Assembly (NCBI GenBank): GCA_000708835.1
Contig: DF236998.1
Location: 1 to 44,774, forward strand
Length of the DNA: 44,774 nucleotides
Direction: 5' to 3'
Source of the DNA: Klebsormidium nitens
Lineage: Eukaryota; Streptophyta; Klebsormidiophyceae; Klebsormidiales; Klebsormidiaceae
The notes beneath the pieces are model-generated. The model worked only from the letters and a program-made list of their open reading frames with translations. It ran no database searches and had not been told where the DNA came from. This document shows positions 36,201 to 44,466 of this stretch, piece after piece (position 1 is the first letter of the stretch; every line of letters begins with the position of its first letter). The position numbers were made by a program, and so were the translations under genes.

Positions 36201-39200
36201 CCTCCGCGTGCGCGTACGCGGCGCCTTTGCCGAAGACGACGAGCGGGCTCCTGGCGTTCCGGAGGAGGGAGACGGCGGCGGCGACGTCGGGGGGGGGTGC
36301 GGAGAGGGCTTTGCGGAGCCCCCCCGGAGTGTAGAAGGGCTGGATGTCGACCAGCGCGTTGAGCAGGGCGGCGGCCTCGGCTTCCGAAACCTCCTGGTGA
36401 AGAACCTCTGCATGACGAAAAACTTCAAATAGGACAAATTAAGGAACTTAAACCCGGTTTGAGTAAGGGTTAGACATACAGCAGGCAGCAAGGGTTAGGT
36501 ACTGGCGTTTCTTCGACATTGGACGACTGTGAGACGGTCTTTACGACAATGACGTGGTGTGGAAAGAACTTGGGAAAAGACTTGACTCAGTGAGACGAGT
36601 TTGAGGACAAGCTTGCGCTAGGATTTGGAAGAAGGCGTCCGAGCACCCCAGGTCATCCTTGGGTTTCGGAGTAACAGTACAATTCTTTGAGGTCAGGACT
36701 ATCCGTGAACGAGGTTGGAAAGAGGTTCGGACGCTTTGTGAACGAGGCGAAAGCAACAAGTTCAAAAACCGACGGGATTTGCCAACTTTTGACAAGTGCC
36801 TTGAAGTGGATGAGCGAAGACATGGGACACAGTATGTGCGTCATTGAGTAGACCCTCCCGAGCTGGCAAAACCTTCATGACGCATGAAACACCAGCAATT
36901 TGGCACAATTCGTAGTCCAAAGTCCCTCCATATCCAGCCCTTTCAATAATTTCCTCGGATTTGTGTCGAAAGAAAAGAAAACGACAGAAAAGAAAAGAAA
37001 AGAAAACGAAAAACTCAAAAGATCGACCGACCTGCCGGCACGTCGACGTAAGCGGCCCCCGGCCTGCCCGCGGCCGCGGCGGACACCGCTGACTGGACGG
37101 TGTTGGGAACCGCGCGAACGTTCTCAGCGCGTCCGGCGTACTTGACAAACGGTTTTACGATCGCGATCTGGTCGAATTCCTGGAAGCCGCCCCTCCCGAC
37201 CTGCACGGAGTGAACGCACTTCTTTGAGCTGCCGTTTACAGGGCCTCACATCCGCGCCTATGGTTATAGAACAGACTCCTGCAAAGTCCCGGTCCTGAAG
37301 GCACGCACATATGCTGTCACAATTCAGCGCATCAACTTGGCAGGGCAGAAAACAGACTCATGTCAACAGAAAGGAGACCGTCAATTCCGTTTCAGTAAGG
37401 CATGTCGTGCCGTGCTTTGTCCAAAGTAGAGGCGAGCTAGACCTGCACCTCCGTAAGAGACAGAGATGGAACTGACTAAATCAATCTGCTCTTAGGAGCT
37501 TGAAGATGTTTGGTCACCACAGAATGATACCCCGATCGAGCTGAAACCGTAATAACAACGTGCTGACAGCAAAGTTTCGACACTGCTTCCAACAAAAGAG
37601 GATGCGAGTCCCCTTTGCTAACAAGCAAACGACGGCAAGGTAAGCAGAATAAGCGCGAAGCTCACCTCCTCAGTCGGAGCGCTCCCCGAGATCATAACGA
37701 TCGGCCAGCTGTTGGCTAACCCGTTGCTCAACCCGGCTAACCCATGTACCGCCCCCGGGCCAGACACGGTTAAGAGAGCCCCCGGGACGCCGGTTAGGTA
37801 ACCCGCAGCGCCAGCAGCGTAACCCGCGGCTTGCTCGTTTCGTAAACCGATGAAGCGAATGCCTGCTTTCTGAGCGAAGGTTGCGAGGGCCGTTACAGGG
37901 ATGCCAACAACACCGAAGAGATACCTGGGGGGAGGGGGTTGGGATGGTTGAACGGAAAACTAAAGCGACGATAAATCGAAACAACTTGACCAACTACTGG
38001 GAGAGTTTCGACTTTTGCAAACAGAATTCGGGGGTATTCTCAGCGACCAGAATTCCACAAGCTATCGAAGATTTTTGAAGAACAGAGATCCGAAGATGCC
38101 TGAGTATGCATTCAATGTCCCGCACGTCCTTTACATTTCCGTGATTTTTCTTTGACAAGTTTCTGCCGTTCAGCTGACACCGCTCAGAATGACCTAATCT
38201 TGCAGCATCTGCAAGTCCTGCAGATAGCTGGTTACATTGATGACTCAAAAGATATTTGGGCGTGTTCCCTGCCCTCAAGCAAAGCGTAGCTTCAGGTACC
38301 AGACTAAACGATAATCAGTGGTAGTAACTCTTTCACTGGCTCTTGCTTGCAATGGGCAAGACGATCCGGACAAGAGTCGAGAAATGCACACACTTCCCGG
38401 ATAGCCCTACGAAGCCTGCCGAAGGTGCCGTTTCCACACACTTCGTCAACCAGAAGCCGTCCTTAGAGACACGGAGCCACGTCCACTATGCTCAAAATGG
38501 CCAATTATCTCAAGAAGCTTTCACCCCGTTGCAAGAGAAGCTTGCTGATTACTACTGCCTCCTACATGGACAGAGAAATTCTGGGAGAACCTTCCAGTAC
38601 CTTATGAAAGGTGCGCAAAGTGCACATAAAAGCATTCACAGAATTTGAAGACTAGAGAAAATTCTCGATCAAACAAACGCTACGCTCGCTGTACGTTGTT
38701 TGCCATAAAGTTCGAAAGATCGAAGGCTACTACAGCAAATGACAATGCGTTCACTAAAAGGAGCTAGCAGCCACCAGAGTCGTGGAAAAGGAATTTTGAG
38801 AGAGGTTTGCTGATGACATTTCTTCAGCAAACTTTCCAGGCGGATAGCTGCATAAGCTGAGCATCTATGCTACCGCAACCATGGCCTTCTCCGGATGAAC
38901 AAGACGAAGAACGACGACAGCAAGCAATCAGATTATGATGAGATACTAATGTTTACAATTGACAAGTGCGGTCACGAGTTTGTTCAAACTACGTTCTACG
39001 ACTCCTCAACTTCTGCCTAGACGCTTGTCCTTCTACCGCCTTCATTTCCAGCCCTTCCAATTCCTGAAGCCACCGCTAGAGCCCTTCGTTTACGACTCTT
39101 TTTGCGTCCCCTCGTAACGCTCAACCCCGCTACGAAACTCCGACCCCAATTGAGCGGCGTGGAAGGATTCCACTCACTTGACGCCCATCTTCGCCAGCGA

Positions 39201-39227
39201 GCGGGCGACCAGGTCCGCTCCATCAAC
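24059..39227 (-). CDS. OXC: Oxalyl-CoA decarboxylase / 2-hydroxyacyl-CoA lyase module (exons 6-13)
   Basis: This is a TPP-dependent decarboxylase. The N-terminal domain has FGVVGIPVT and the catalytic glutamate Glu597 in [22 protein letters not shown] follows. The middle domain contains [12 protein letters not shown] and [14 protein letters not shown]. The C-terminal TPP domain has [15 protein letters not shown], then GDS at 1002-1004 and the paired Asn at 1029-1030, the usual GDG-X24-NN metal and TPP motif. The C-terminal tail contains SGR (1111-1113) as in plant OXC; from memory, bacterial oxalyl-CoA decarboxylases have equivalent Ser and Arg closing over the substrate. Animal HACL1 lacks this tail, which favours oxalyl-CoA decarboxylase. 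2-hydroxyacyl-CoA lyase activity cannot be excluded. Confidence 0.92.
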
Positions 39228-42200
39228 GGGCTTTGCCTGCGAAGTCCCCGTCGAAGCCACAGAGCTGGTCGCCACTTCCTTGAGCGGCTGCCCCGCTTTT
39301 TCCGCCTTCTCCGCGGCGCCGAGGAAGTGCTCGGCGACCTTGCGGCGCTGGATCTTGCCGGTGGCGGTGCGGGGCATCTCGGTCGCGATGAAGATCTGCA
39401 AAAATAATCTATATTAAAAGACAAGAGCACAAAGAACGAAAACTCATCTAAAGCTTTAGATGAGAGTGTGGGAAGAAGGGCCGCAAACATCCAGTAGGTG
39501 GACACAAGCAGATGAAGGAGAGAGAACCTAAAAGAGCGGCTCGCTTTGGATGACTGAGAATGGTAGTGGGGAGGCGGAAGCGCTGGCGAGTTTTGCGAGC
39601 TGTTTAGCCCAGATTGTGGGCCGCTCGATTCAGTATGCGCTTGGCGCCTTGATTCATCTCACAAGGTTTTCAGTGCTTCAATGAGTAGCAACAAACGTCA
39701 AAGGAACTGACCACCCTCGGTGACGGAATGGCTTCTTGAACCCGATGAATTCACAACAGCTCATACACCTCCGAATCCACTTCCAATGCGACTAGAGGAA
39801 CGAACTGTAGCTCTGGGAGCTACTGGAATCCCCAACCAATCCAAAGCAACGTCGACGAGTACCTCCTGAAAGTCTGTGATCGGTCGCTTATCGCTGAGAG
39901 ATTGGGCAGCTTTGGTCATGACGATTCAAGGAAAAGCAGCAGTCCCCATCCTTTGCTCCTGCTCACCTTCTTTGGCAGCTTGAAAGCCGAGAGGCGGTCC
40001 TTAATGTGCGCCAGAATATCTTCCCCGGTAACCTTCTCGTTCGAATTAAGCACAACCGCCGCGTTGACCTCCTCGCCGTACTTCTCGTCGGGCGCCGCAA
40101 ACGCCACCGCCTCCGATACGGCGGGGTGAGCCAGGAGCGCTTCGTCGACCTCGATCGGGGAGATCTTCTCGCCTGCGACACACAGGGGAACCATCACTAG
40201 GCTGCTCAGACGAAGGTCCAACCGTTTTTGGCGCAGAGTGTCTTTATACTTCTAGCAGAATTCCGCTCCGCGTCTAGCAGCACGACCCAAGCACCCTCTC
40301 ACCCATTGGCAGGAACACAAATACGAAGGGCGATGAGGTACACAAAGCTCCCATCACCATCGCCTATCGCCAGCAATCTTGCAGAGAGTCGCCGCATCTT
40401 TTAGCGACCGTGTTCTAAATAAAAGGCGCTTTTGCTAGCAAAACGAGGCGCTTTCAGGTCTCCCAATCACTAGAAACAAGAGATTGCGGTCATTGAAATC
40501 TCGGGTCCAGCTGATCCTCGCGCTTATATCCTAAGGTCACCGAATCCTCGGGTCTTATCCTGGGTGTCCACCAATCCTCGCATCTACATCTTGGCTCACC
40601 TAGAAATCTTGCTCTTCGTTTGTTACTGCACGAGGAACTTTGAGATTTCCTGCTTGATACAACGGGAAAGCACTGTAAGACATGGCAAGAAAGGCTTACC
40701 TCCCCGGTTGATGAGCTCCTTGATGCGCCCCGTCAACGTGAGATAGCCCTCGCTGTCCAGCTTGCCGCGGTCCCCAGTGTGGAACCACCCGCTGGTAAAC
40801 GCAACCTTGTTAGCCTCCGGGTTAGCCTTGTAACCCTTGGTTACATTAGCGCCCTTGATGCTGACCTCACCAATCTCCCCAGTGGGCACCTGGCGACCAC
40901 GAGAACCGCGTTTGTCAGCACAGAAAAGTTTCGTCCGACGTGAATCTTTTCCTTTGCAAGTACTTATATCACCCAACGGTGAACAATCTACATCGTCCAC
41001 CTACTGTAGGAAGTGCTCGACAGGTGGCATGCATGGCAGAAAGCCTCGTGACCTGATCCAGACCACGACACGAAAGCAAGAAACACCAGTCCTCTCCCCT
41101 CAGAAATTTTCCTGCCGACATCCGCTTGTCCTACATATTCCCCGCAAGGAGAGAGCTCGTCTGCGAGAGCAGGTGCACTTCAACCGTGTGCTTTCGCAGA
41201 AAATGACCTGAAAATCTATTCGAACTCTCCCTTTTCGGTAAAACACGCAGCCAAGCGCCCGGCAGGAGGCCTCACCGGCCGGTCCTGCTCGTCCAGCACC
41301 GCGAGCTCGATCCCGGTCGCCTTGCCGACCGTCCCGGGCTTGTGCGCCCCGTGCTTCGGCAGCGGGTTGCTCGTCATCTGGTGGCTCGCCTCCGTCATCG
41401 CGTACGCCTCGAGCACCGGCGCGTCGAACTCCGCCTCTAGTTTCTCCAGCACCGCGGGCGCGAGCGAGCTGCTGCAGCTGCGGATGAAACGCAGCGTCGG
41501 GCGCTTCTCGGGCGGAACGGGCGCCGTCTTCTGCTTCGCCAGCAAAATTTGGTGGATCGTCGGCACTGCGGTGTACCACGTGATTTGGTGCGCGAGCGCG
41601 TCCTCCCAGAAAGTGCTAGCGCTGAAGCGGCCCCCCGCGGGGAGCACGACGGTGCCGCCCGAGGACAGGGTTGCGAGGAGGGAAGCCATGAGCCCGTGCA
41701 CGTGGAAGAGGGGCATCACGATCTGGGGAGAAGGAGGGTACGTGTCGATTTTGTGAGATGTTGTGAAAAACAGACTTCGTAACGGTTGGAATTCCAGTCG
41801 AGATCTATGTCGGGCATCATCATAAAGCGATGGAGGGGTCTTCTGAAGTTGCAAGGCTTCGAAAATGAAGGGGTTATGAGGGATGTTCTTTACAGTGTGC
41901 ATCGGAAAAGAAGGGAAAACAAGGCAGAGGAAAGATGAGCTAATCGACCTGCAGGCTTGAGAATATAAGAGAGGCATCGAATTGCAGAATGAGAAAGCAG
42001 GTACTGTCTTTAGGCATACGACTGAGCACGCTGAGGACTGGCAAATCCTCAATCTCGAAACCAGCAACTCAGAAGAAACTTATGTGTGGACTGATCAGGT
42101 AACCCTGCCACGTGTGTGCAGATTGATATGGGTGAATGTGCAATCCTCTCCCCTCTTCGATGACACCTGTAGAACCGGCAACATGTAAAGACAGTGCGCT

Positions 42201-43572
42201 TCTCATCCGATCAGAAGCTCACCAGTGTCCTGTCCTCTGAAGTTAGCTCGTACGTCTTGATGATGTTGCGAATCGACGTGGCCAGGTTCAAGTGCGACAG
42301 CGGCACGCCCTTCGGCCGGCTCGTGGTCCCCGACGTGTGCAAAAACAGGGCCTCGTCATCTTCCTCTGGCAGCGGCCCTGCATCCTTAACCTCCTCTTTC
42401 TTCGCATCGAGGTCTCCTGACTTCCCCGCAACTTTCACCCCCTCTTCCAGGCTGGGGAAGGAGACAACTAGGGTGGGAAGGTTGAGGGTCTTGGCGGCGG
42501 CCTCGGCGTTCGGGACGCCCTCCTTTGGGACAACGAGGAACGACGACTTTGCGTCCTCGATGTAGAACGTAAACTCGTCCTCTTTGTAGGCGGCGTTCAG
42601 GGGCGCGGCGACCGCGCGGATGCGAGCAACCGCCAAGAAAGCAACAACAAACTGCAGGCAGAGATGAAGACGGACCTTCTGTTGCTTGACCAGGAATAAT
42701 GCTGATTGGGCATTGCTCGAACTTCATAACATATCTGCAGCTTTTCAGACTAGCGGCTCGAATGCAAGTAGTAGATAACGGCTTAAGGTCTGATTCCAAT
42801 TGCCCCAAACTTGTGGCACAATTCGAGAGCATCTCAGCTTTTGGACTCTTGTTCATCAGATTCTGTTTGAGGTAGGATTGTGGGGAAACACTGTCTATGT
42901 GGCCAAATAGACAGACCGCGCAAGGGGAGCTGCATTAGAACTTATTTGAATCCAGAGAAACATGCAATCAGCCCATGGCTATGACTGCCTGCATGAAGTG
43001 CTTGCCTAACAGTGGTTGCAGACTTTGATGAGCTTTGTTTGTGGGGCAACCATTTGTCAAAACATTTTAGACCAGAACTTTATTGATGGGAATTCACCAG
43101 CCCCACAGACGAAGAAATTGGTCAATCAAGTTTTCTGCACCAGTTAAATGCACCAAGATATTCAAAAAGTTTCTGTATTGCTGCGCCACAGCCACCATGC
43201 CACACATGAGGGTCAGACTGTTGCTTGCATTGGCACCTTCTCAATTCAGGAATCCTTTAGCAAAGACCTGGCTAGAGAGCTACCATTGCTTCTGCAAATC
43301 ATCACAATATACTCATGTAACCTGAGGGTGCTTATTGAATGTTTGTTTGAGGGCGAGCGCACCTCGATCGTGTTGGGGAACGCAAGTGTCACTAGGTCCC
43401 CAGGCTTCACCCCAAAACTCCTGAGCTGAGCCCCAACCGACTCAATCTGCTCAGTCAACTGCGCATGGGTCAGCTTTGGACCACCACCAGCAACTACCAA
43501 CCCAGGGGCGCTTCCTTTCTTGGCGCCATCGAGCACTCCTGGCAAGGTCGAAGCAGACACTGATGATGTCAT
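24059..43572 (-). CDS. AAE3-OXC: Bifunctional oxalyl-CoA synthetase / oxalyl-CoA decarboxylase fusion, 13 exons
   Basis: Joining 13 exons gives one open frame of 1118 residues. Residues 1-519 match plant AAE3 (oxalate + ATP + CoA to oxalyl-CoA), 520-550 are a linker, and 551-1118 match plant OXC/HACL (oxalyl-CoA to formyl-CoA + CO2, using TPP and Mg). All 12 introns are GT-AG and every phase agrees. Exons (high to low): 43572-43363, 42651-42223, 41722-41276, 40889-40700, 40172-39967, 39395-39178, 37924-37666, 37200-37032, 36407-35983, 27360-27103, 25856-25626, 24831-24689, 24230-24059. The start at 43572 is chosen because homology begins there; the frame is open up to another Met at 43818. 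Both enzymes are about full length (Arabidopsis homologues are about 514 and 572 residues). The C-terminus -SRN is not a canonical peroxisomal signal, so cytosolic action is likely. The family calls and the exon structure are firm; oxalate as substrate is inferred from the families and from the pairing. Confidence 0.93.
24689..24831 (-). CDS. Exon 12 (OXC TPP-binding Asn pair)
   Basis: Encodes [18 protein letters not shown] then [16 protein letters not shown] and ends in phase 2 at GCAAG followed by GTGCGG. It supplies the NN half of the metal-binding motif. Confidence 0.93.
25195..25600 (-). repeat. Decayed copies of the exon 11 3' half, in intron 11
   Basis: Partial copies lie at about 25195-25270, 25305-25395, 25437-25510 and 25555-25600. 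The one at 25437 is clearest: plus-strand CCTCAGTGGCACTGAAGCC, then CCCTCGACGACGACTACGAG. They mirror the 5'-half copies on the other side of the exon. Confidence 0.65.
25626..25856 (-). CDS. Exon 11 (OXC TPP-binding core)
   Basis: Encodes 77 residues: [20 protein letters not shown], then [20 protein letters not shown] and [15 protein letters not shown]. It is phase 0 at both ends (CACAG acceptor, GTGAGG donor). Partial copies of its 5' half lie upstream and of its 3' half downstream. Confidence 0.93.
25955..26345 (-). repeat. Three decayed copies of the exon 11 5' half, in intron 10
   Basis: Copies lie at about 25955-26025, 26064-26160 and 26265-26345. They still show the CTTCCTGGTTGAGAACCGTC and GACGTCCATCGTGTTGGCGC blocks (plus-strand sense) of exon 11. 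The middle copy is the best preserved. The spacer after it resembles the spacer after exon 11' (GAGGGTTAGTAACATTT). Confidence 0.8.
26930..27020 (-). repeat. Partial copy of the exon 10 3' edge
   Basis: Plus-strand CACCTTTGGCCATCTCGTCC, then CACCCGCATGCCGCACC, corresponds to the end of exon 10. It is more decayed than its partner at 16.6 kb. Similarity continues weakly through CTTCATCAGCACCAT. Confidence 0.6.
27103..27360 (-). CDS. Exon 10 (OXC, linker to the TPP domain)
   Basis: Encodes 86 residues, [20 protein letters not shown] to [10 protein letters not shown], phase 0 at both ends. It is the first exon after the repeat-filled intron 9. Copy 10' differs at two residues. Confidence 0.93.
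27700..30690. repeat. Two consecutive 4-module blocks of about 1.5 kb (copy A)
   Basis: Modules 27.70/28.05/28.54/28.88 kb repeat as 29.29/29.63/30.11/30.45 kb. Because both copies of the large duplication carry the pair, the 1.5-kb duplication came first. Confidence 0.7.
28053..28124 (+). repeat. Representative hairpin module with both arms
   Basis: AGGGCAATCA opens the module and CGTCATCATTGCCC closes it. Nine of the ten bases of the two arms pair (AGGGCAATCA against TCATTGCCC). An inner ATTGCCCC adds a second pairing option with the left arm. Confidence 0.7.
35432..35494 (+). repeat. Representative hairpin module, gene-proximal end of the array
   Basis: AAGGGCAATCG and CTTCATTGCCCG frame ATTGGCCCTGAGATGCCGTG. 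This is the last complete module before exon 9. Its partner in the duplicate is 22843-22906. Confidence 0.65.
35951..35969. promoter_or_regulatory. Paired TGACGTCA palindromes in intron 9
   Basis: Two perfect TGACGTCA sites at 35951-35958 and 35962-35969, 3 bp apart, start 14 bp inside intron 9. TGACGTCA is the classic bZIP (CRE/TGA-type) site. The equivalent place in the duplicate (about 23.36 kb) has lost both. Function is speculative. Confidence 0.3.
35983..36407 (-). CDS. Exon 9 (OXC middle domain)
   Basis: Encodes [20 protein letters not shown] through [17 protein letters not shown] and [20 protein letters not shown] to GKDVKFIQ, 425 bp and very GC-rich. Two G runs of 7 and 9 bases are in frame. 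The last 50 or so codons are the part duplicated at 23392-23543. Its donor GTGAGG faces the 8.6-kb intron 9. Confidence 0.92.
36966..37015. repeat. AAAAG microsatellite in intron 8
   Basis: An imperfect run of GAAAA/AAAAG units, which is a polypyrimidine tract on the sense (minus) strand near the 5' end of intron 8. Confidence 0.8.
37032..37200 (-). CDS. Exon 8 (OXC)
   Basis: Encodes [20 protein letters not shown] and [14 protein letters not shown]. It ends in phase 1 (GCAG followed by GTCGGT). The next exon opens AGGTT, giving VDVPAEVLHQE. An AAAAG-type microsatellite sits just inside the following intron. Confidence 0.92.
37666..37924 (-). CDS. Exon 7 (OXC N-terminal TPP-binding part)
   Basis: Encodes residues 568-653, from [11 protein letters not shown] to [10 protein letters not shown]. 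It contains the proton-relay Glu in [12 protein letters not shown] and the loop [13 protein letters not shown]. The acceptor is CCCCAG and the donor GTGAGC. Confidence 0.93.
37925..39177 (-). other. Intron 6 (1253 bp), nothing further recognised
   Basis: The donor is GTGAGT and the acceptor CCCCAG. No module, exon copy or gene is seen. The same holds for introns 1-3 and 5 (711, 500, 386 and 571 bp) and intron 7 (465 bp). Confidence 0.6.
39178..39395 (-). CDS. Exon 6 (AAE3 end, linker and OXC start: the fusion exon)
   Basis: One exon of 218 bp encodes the A10 motif of AAE3 ([12 protein letters not shown]), the linker, and the first helix of OXC ([17 protein letters not shown]). It closes in phase 2, CAA followed by GTGAGT. 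Exon 7 begins with the missing G and then [11 protein letters not shown], exactly the expected decarboxylase continuation. This exon is the physical proof of the fusion. Confidence 0.94.
39228..39320 (-). other. In-frame interdomain linker (31 residues) inside exon 6
   Basis: Residues 520-550 lie between AEHFL, the end of AAE3, and [11 protein letters not shown], the start of OXC. The linker is rich in Ala, Lys, Glu, Ser and Thr: a charged part (AAEKAEKAG) is followed by a Ser/Thr/Ala part ([15 protein letters not shown]). That looks like a flexible or partly helical tether. It contains no stop and no plausible complete intron. It has no ATG that could begin a separate, complete decarboxylase; the first downstream Met is in AKMGVK, after the conserved first helix. 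Confidence 0.9.
39321..43572 (-). CDS. AAE3: AAE3-type oxalyl-CoA synthetase module of the fusion (exons 1-6)
   Basis: This is an ANL-superfamily adenylate-forming enzyme. The AMP-binding P-loop [11 protein letters not shown] is at residues 175-185. The A5 motif [10 protein letters not shown] is at 320-329 and the HTGD motif at 399-402. The hinge region [13 protein letters not shown] starts near 416. The A10 catalytic lysine is Lys508, in [10 protein letters not shown]. The stretches [14 protein letters not shown] and [10 protein letters not shown] place it with plant AAE3 rather than 4-coumarate-CoA ligase. No motif residue is missing. In a stand-alone AAE3 the protein would end a few residues after AEHFL; here the frame runs on into the linker. 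AAE3 is cytosolic in Arabidopsis. Confidence 0.93.
39967..40172 (-). CDS. Exon 5 (AAE3 C-terminal subdomain)
   Basis: Encodes [20 protein letters not shown], then [13 protein letters not shown], ending SAFKLPKK. The acceptor TCGCAG and the donor GTGAGC are consistent with the flanking phases. This is the mobile C-terminal subdomain of the ANL fold. Confidence 0.92.
40484..40610. repeat. 30-bp minisatellite in intron 4
   Basis: ATCCTCG recurs at 40514, 40544 and 40574, exactly 30 bp apart, with related TATCCT..GG and CACC blocks between and degenerate units on either side (ATCTCGG near 40498, ATCTTGC near 40606). Confidence 0.75.
40700..40889 (-). CDS. Exon 4 (AAE3, HTGD motif and hinge)
   Basis: Encodes residues 363-425 and one base of residue 426. 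It contains [20 protein letters not shown] and [10 protein letters not shown]. It ends in phase 1 at GGAG followed by GTAAGC. Exon 5 supplies the remaining two bases to give NRGGEK. Confidence 0.92.
41276..41722 (-). CDS. Exon 3 (AAE3 core)
   Basis: Encodes residues 214-362. It starts [10 protein letters not shown], runs through [21 protein letters not shown] and [10 protein letters not shown], and ends AVLDEQDRP. The donor GTGAGG at 41275 is chosen because joining DEQDRP to VPTGEIGEV restores the exact family length. Reading on past it gives a frame that soon stops. Confidence 0.9.
42223..42651 (-). CDS. Exon 2 (AAE3, AMP-binding P-loop)
   Basis: Encodes residues 71-213, from [13 protein letters not shown] to TSEDRTL. 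It carries APLNAAY and the P-loop [14 protein letters not shown]. The acceptor is CTGCAG and the donor GTGAGC, both phase 0. A Lys/Glu/Asp-rich stretch just before the P-loop is more charged than in Arabidopsis. Confidence 0.92.
43363..43572 (-). CDS. Exon 1 (AAE3 N-terminus)
   Basis: Encodes residues 1-70, including PKLTHAQL and ending FPNTIE. The exon closes in phase 0 at GAG followed by the donor GTGCGC. Homology to AAE3 begins a few residues after the Met at 43572. The frame is open upstream for 82 more codons to a Met at 43818. Confidence 0.88.
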
Positions 43573-43818
43573 GCTTATGTGCTCTGGTGCTTGAAGCTCA
43601 GAGCTGATGGGGCCAACAGAAGTTGTTTTAGCTTTAAATTTGTTGGGAGGCGACGAAAAGGTCAATAGTGGATTCACCACCCTAATGAGGCGATTCTGAG
43701 CCGCTGAGAGATGAACAAAAGCAGGTCTGCAACGGTGATCACAAACCCTTGTGGGAAGCTGGTGCACAAATAAGAACGGATTGCTCTGCAAACTAGAGCA
43801 GCAAGTAGACATGTGCAA
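43573..43818 (-). other. Open N-terminal extension of exon 1 (possible transit peptide or 5' UTR)
   Basis: An in-frame stretch of 82 codons starts MHMSTCCSS. It is rich in Ser, Arg, Lys and hydrophobic residues, with almost no acidic residues until its last 10. That is the composition expected of an organelle transit peptide. It has no similarity I recognise, and known plant AAE3 proteins lack it. It may equally be an open 5' UTR. Confidence 0.35.
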
Positions 43819-43953
43819 CTTCTTGCAACGAAGCCCGGTGCACCTCCTGAAGAATGCAGATCAAAGCCCTTGCATGTAAGGATGTCAGCTTAGGTATCTG
43901 AATGTGCATGTGCAAGCGCTCCAGCCTCCAGCTTGAAGTTTCAGAAGCTGTGT

Positions 43954-44313
43954 TCAGAAGTGTGTGGAGAACAGCAGAGGCTCTGGAGTCTGCATTTGCT
44001 GTTTTGCTGATCCGAGTCGAGGGGTACGAACCGGTGCACTGAACTTGGCTTCGCAGCCTTCTGGGTTAAAGATGGTCAACACCAGCCGGTAATTTTCTCC
44101 ACGCGGGAAGGAAAGGTTCACAAGTGACACAGAGGGGGCGATTTTAGCCCGGGAGTCCGGCCGAGGGTCCCGTGGTTTACGCTTGACGGCGCTAATGTAA
44201 ACTTGACCCAACTGGTACAACCTTGGTTGCATGTTCCACCGTCGGCCTGCAGCTGCATTTTCAGATGGAACCATCGTACGGTGCGCTGCGCTCTCCACAA
44301 CAGTTGACACCAT
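43954..44313 (-). other. Unassigned open stretch upstream of exon 1
   Basis: 119 codons containing YRLVLTIFNPEGCEAKFSA and PVRTPRLGS, closed by a stop before exon 1. It matches no family I know. It could be an upstream exon, part of a neighbouring gene, a mobile-element piece, or chance. Confidence 0.15.
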
Positions 44314-44466
44314 AATACTTGAACCCCACTACCTAGTCCCTTTCTTACCTGGACACCGCCGCACACCGGGTAGCACGTGTAATAGCGAAACGACTGCCTG
44401 GTGTCAATGCTCGATCCTCGGGCGTGTATCTCGACCTCGACCTCGACCTTTCACCCCTTAGGGTGT

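Noticed and set aside
36028-36491. Arg/Pro/Ser-rich open frames on both strands over exon 9
   Set aside because: Other-frame readings of exon 9. The true frame matches the decarboxylase family and joins exons 8 and 10 in phase.
37032-37200. Alternative assignment of the second half as acetolactate synthase or another TPP enzyme
   Set aside because: The sequence matches plant OXC/HACL along its whole length, including the SGR tail; acetolactate synthase motifs are absent.
39228-39320. Hidden intron in the linker (acceptor-like ACTTCGCAG)
   Set aside because: Any intron here would be well under 100 bp, and the reading frame is open throughout. The shortest clear intron of the gene is 386 bp.
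41322-41756. Plus-strand open stretches opposite exon 3
   Set aside because: Shadows of the GC-rich AAE3 exon. The minus strand has all conserved motifs.
24059-43572. Two separate neighbouring genes instead of a fusion
   Set aside because: The junction lies inside one exon with no stop, no usable ATG for a full OXC, and no intron that could separate the products; splice phase continues exactly into exon 7.
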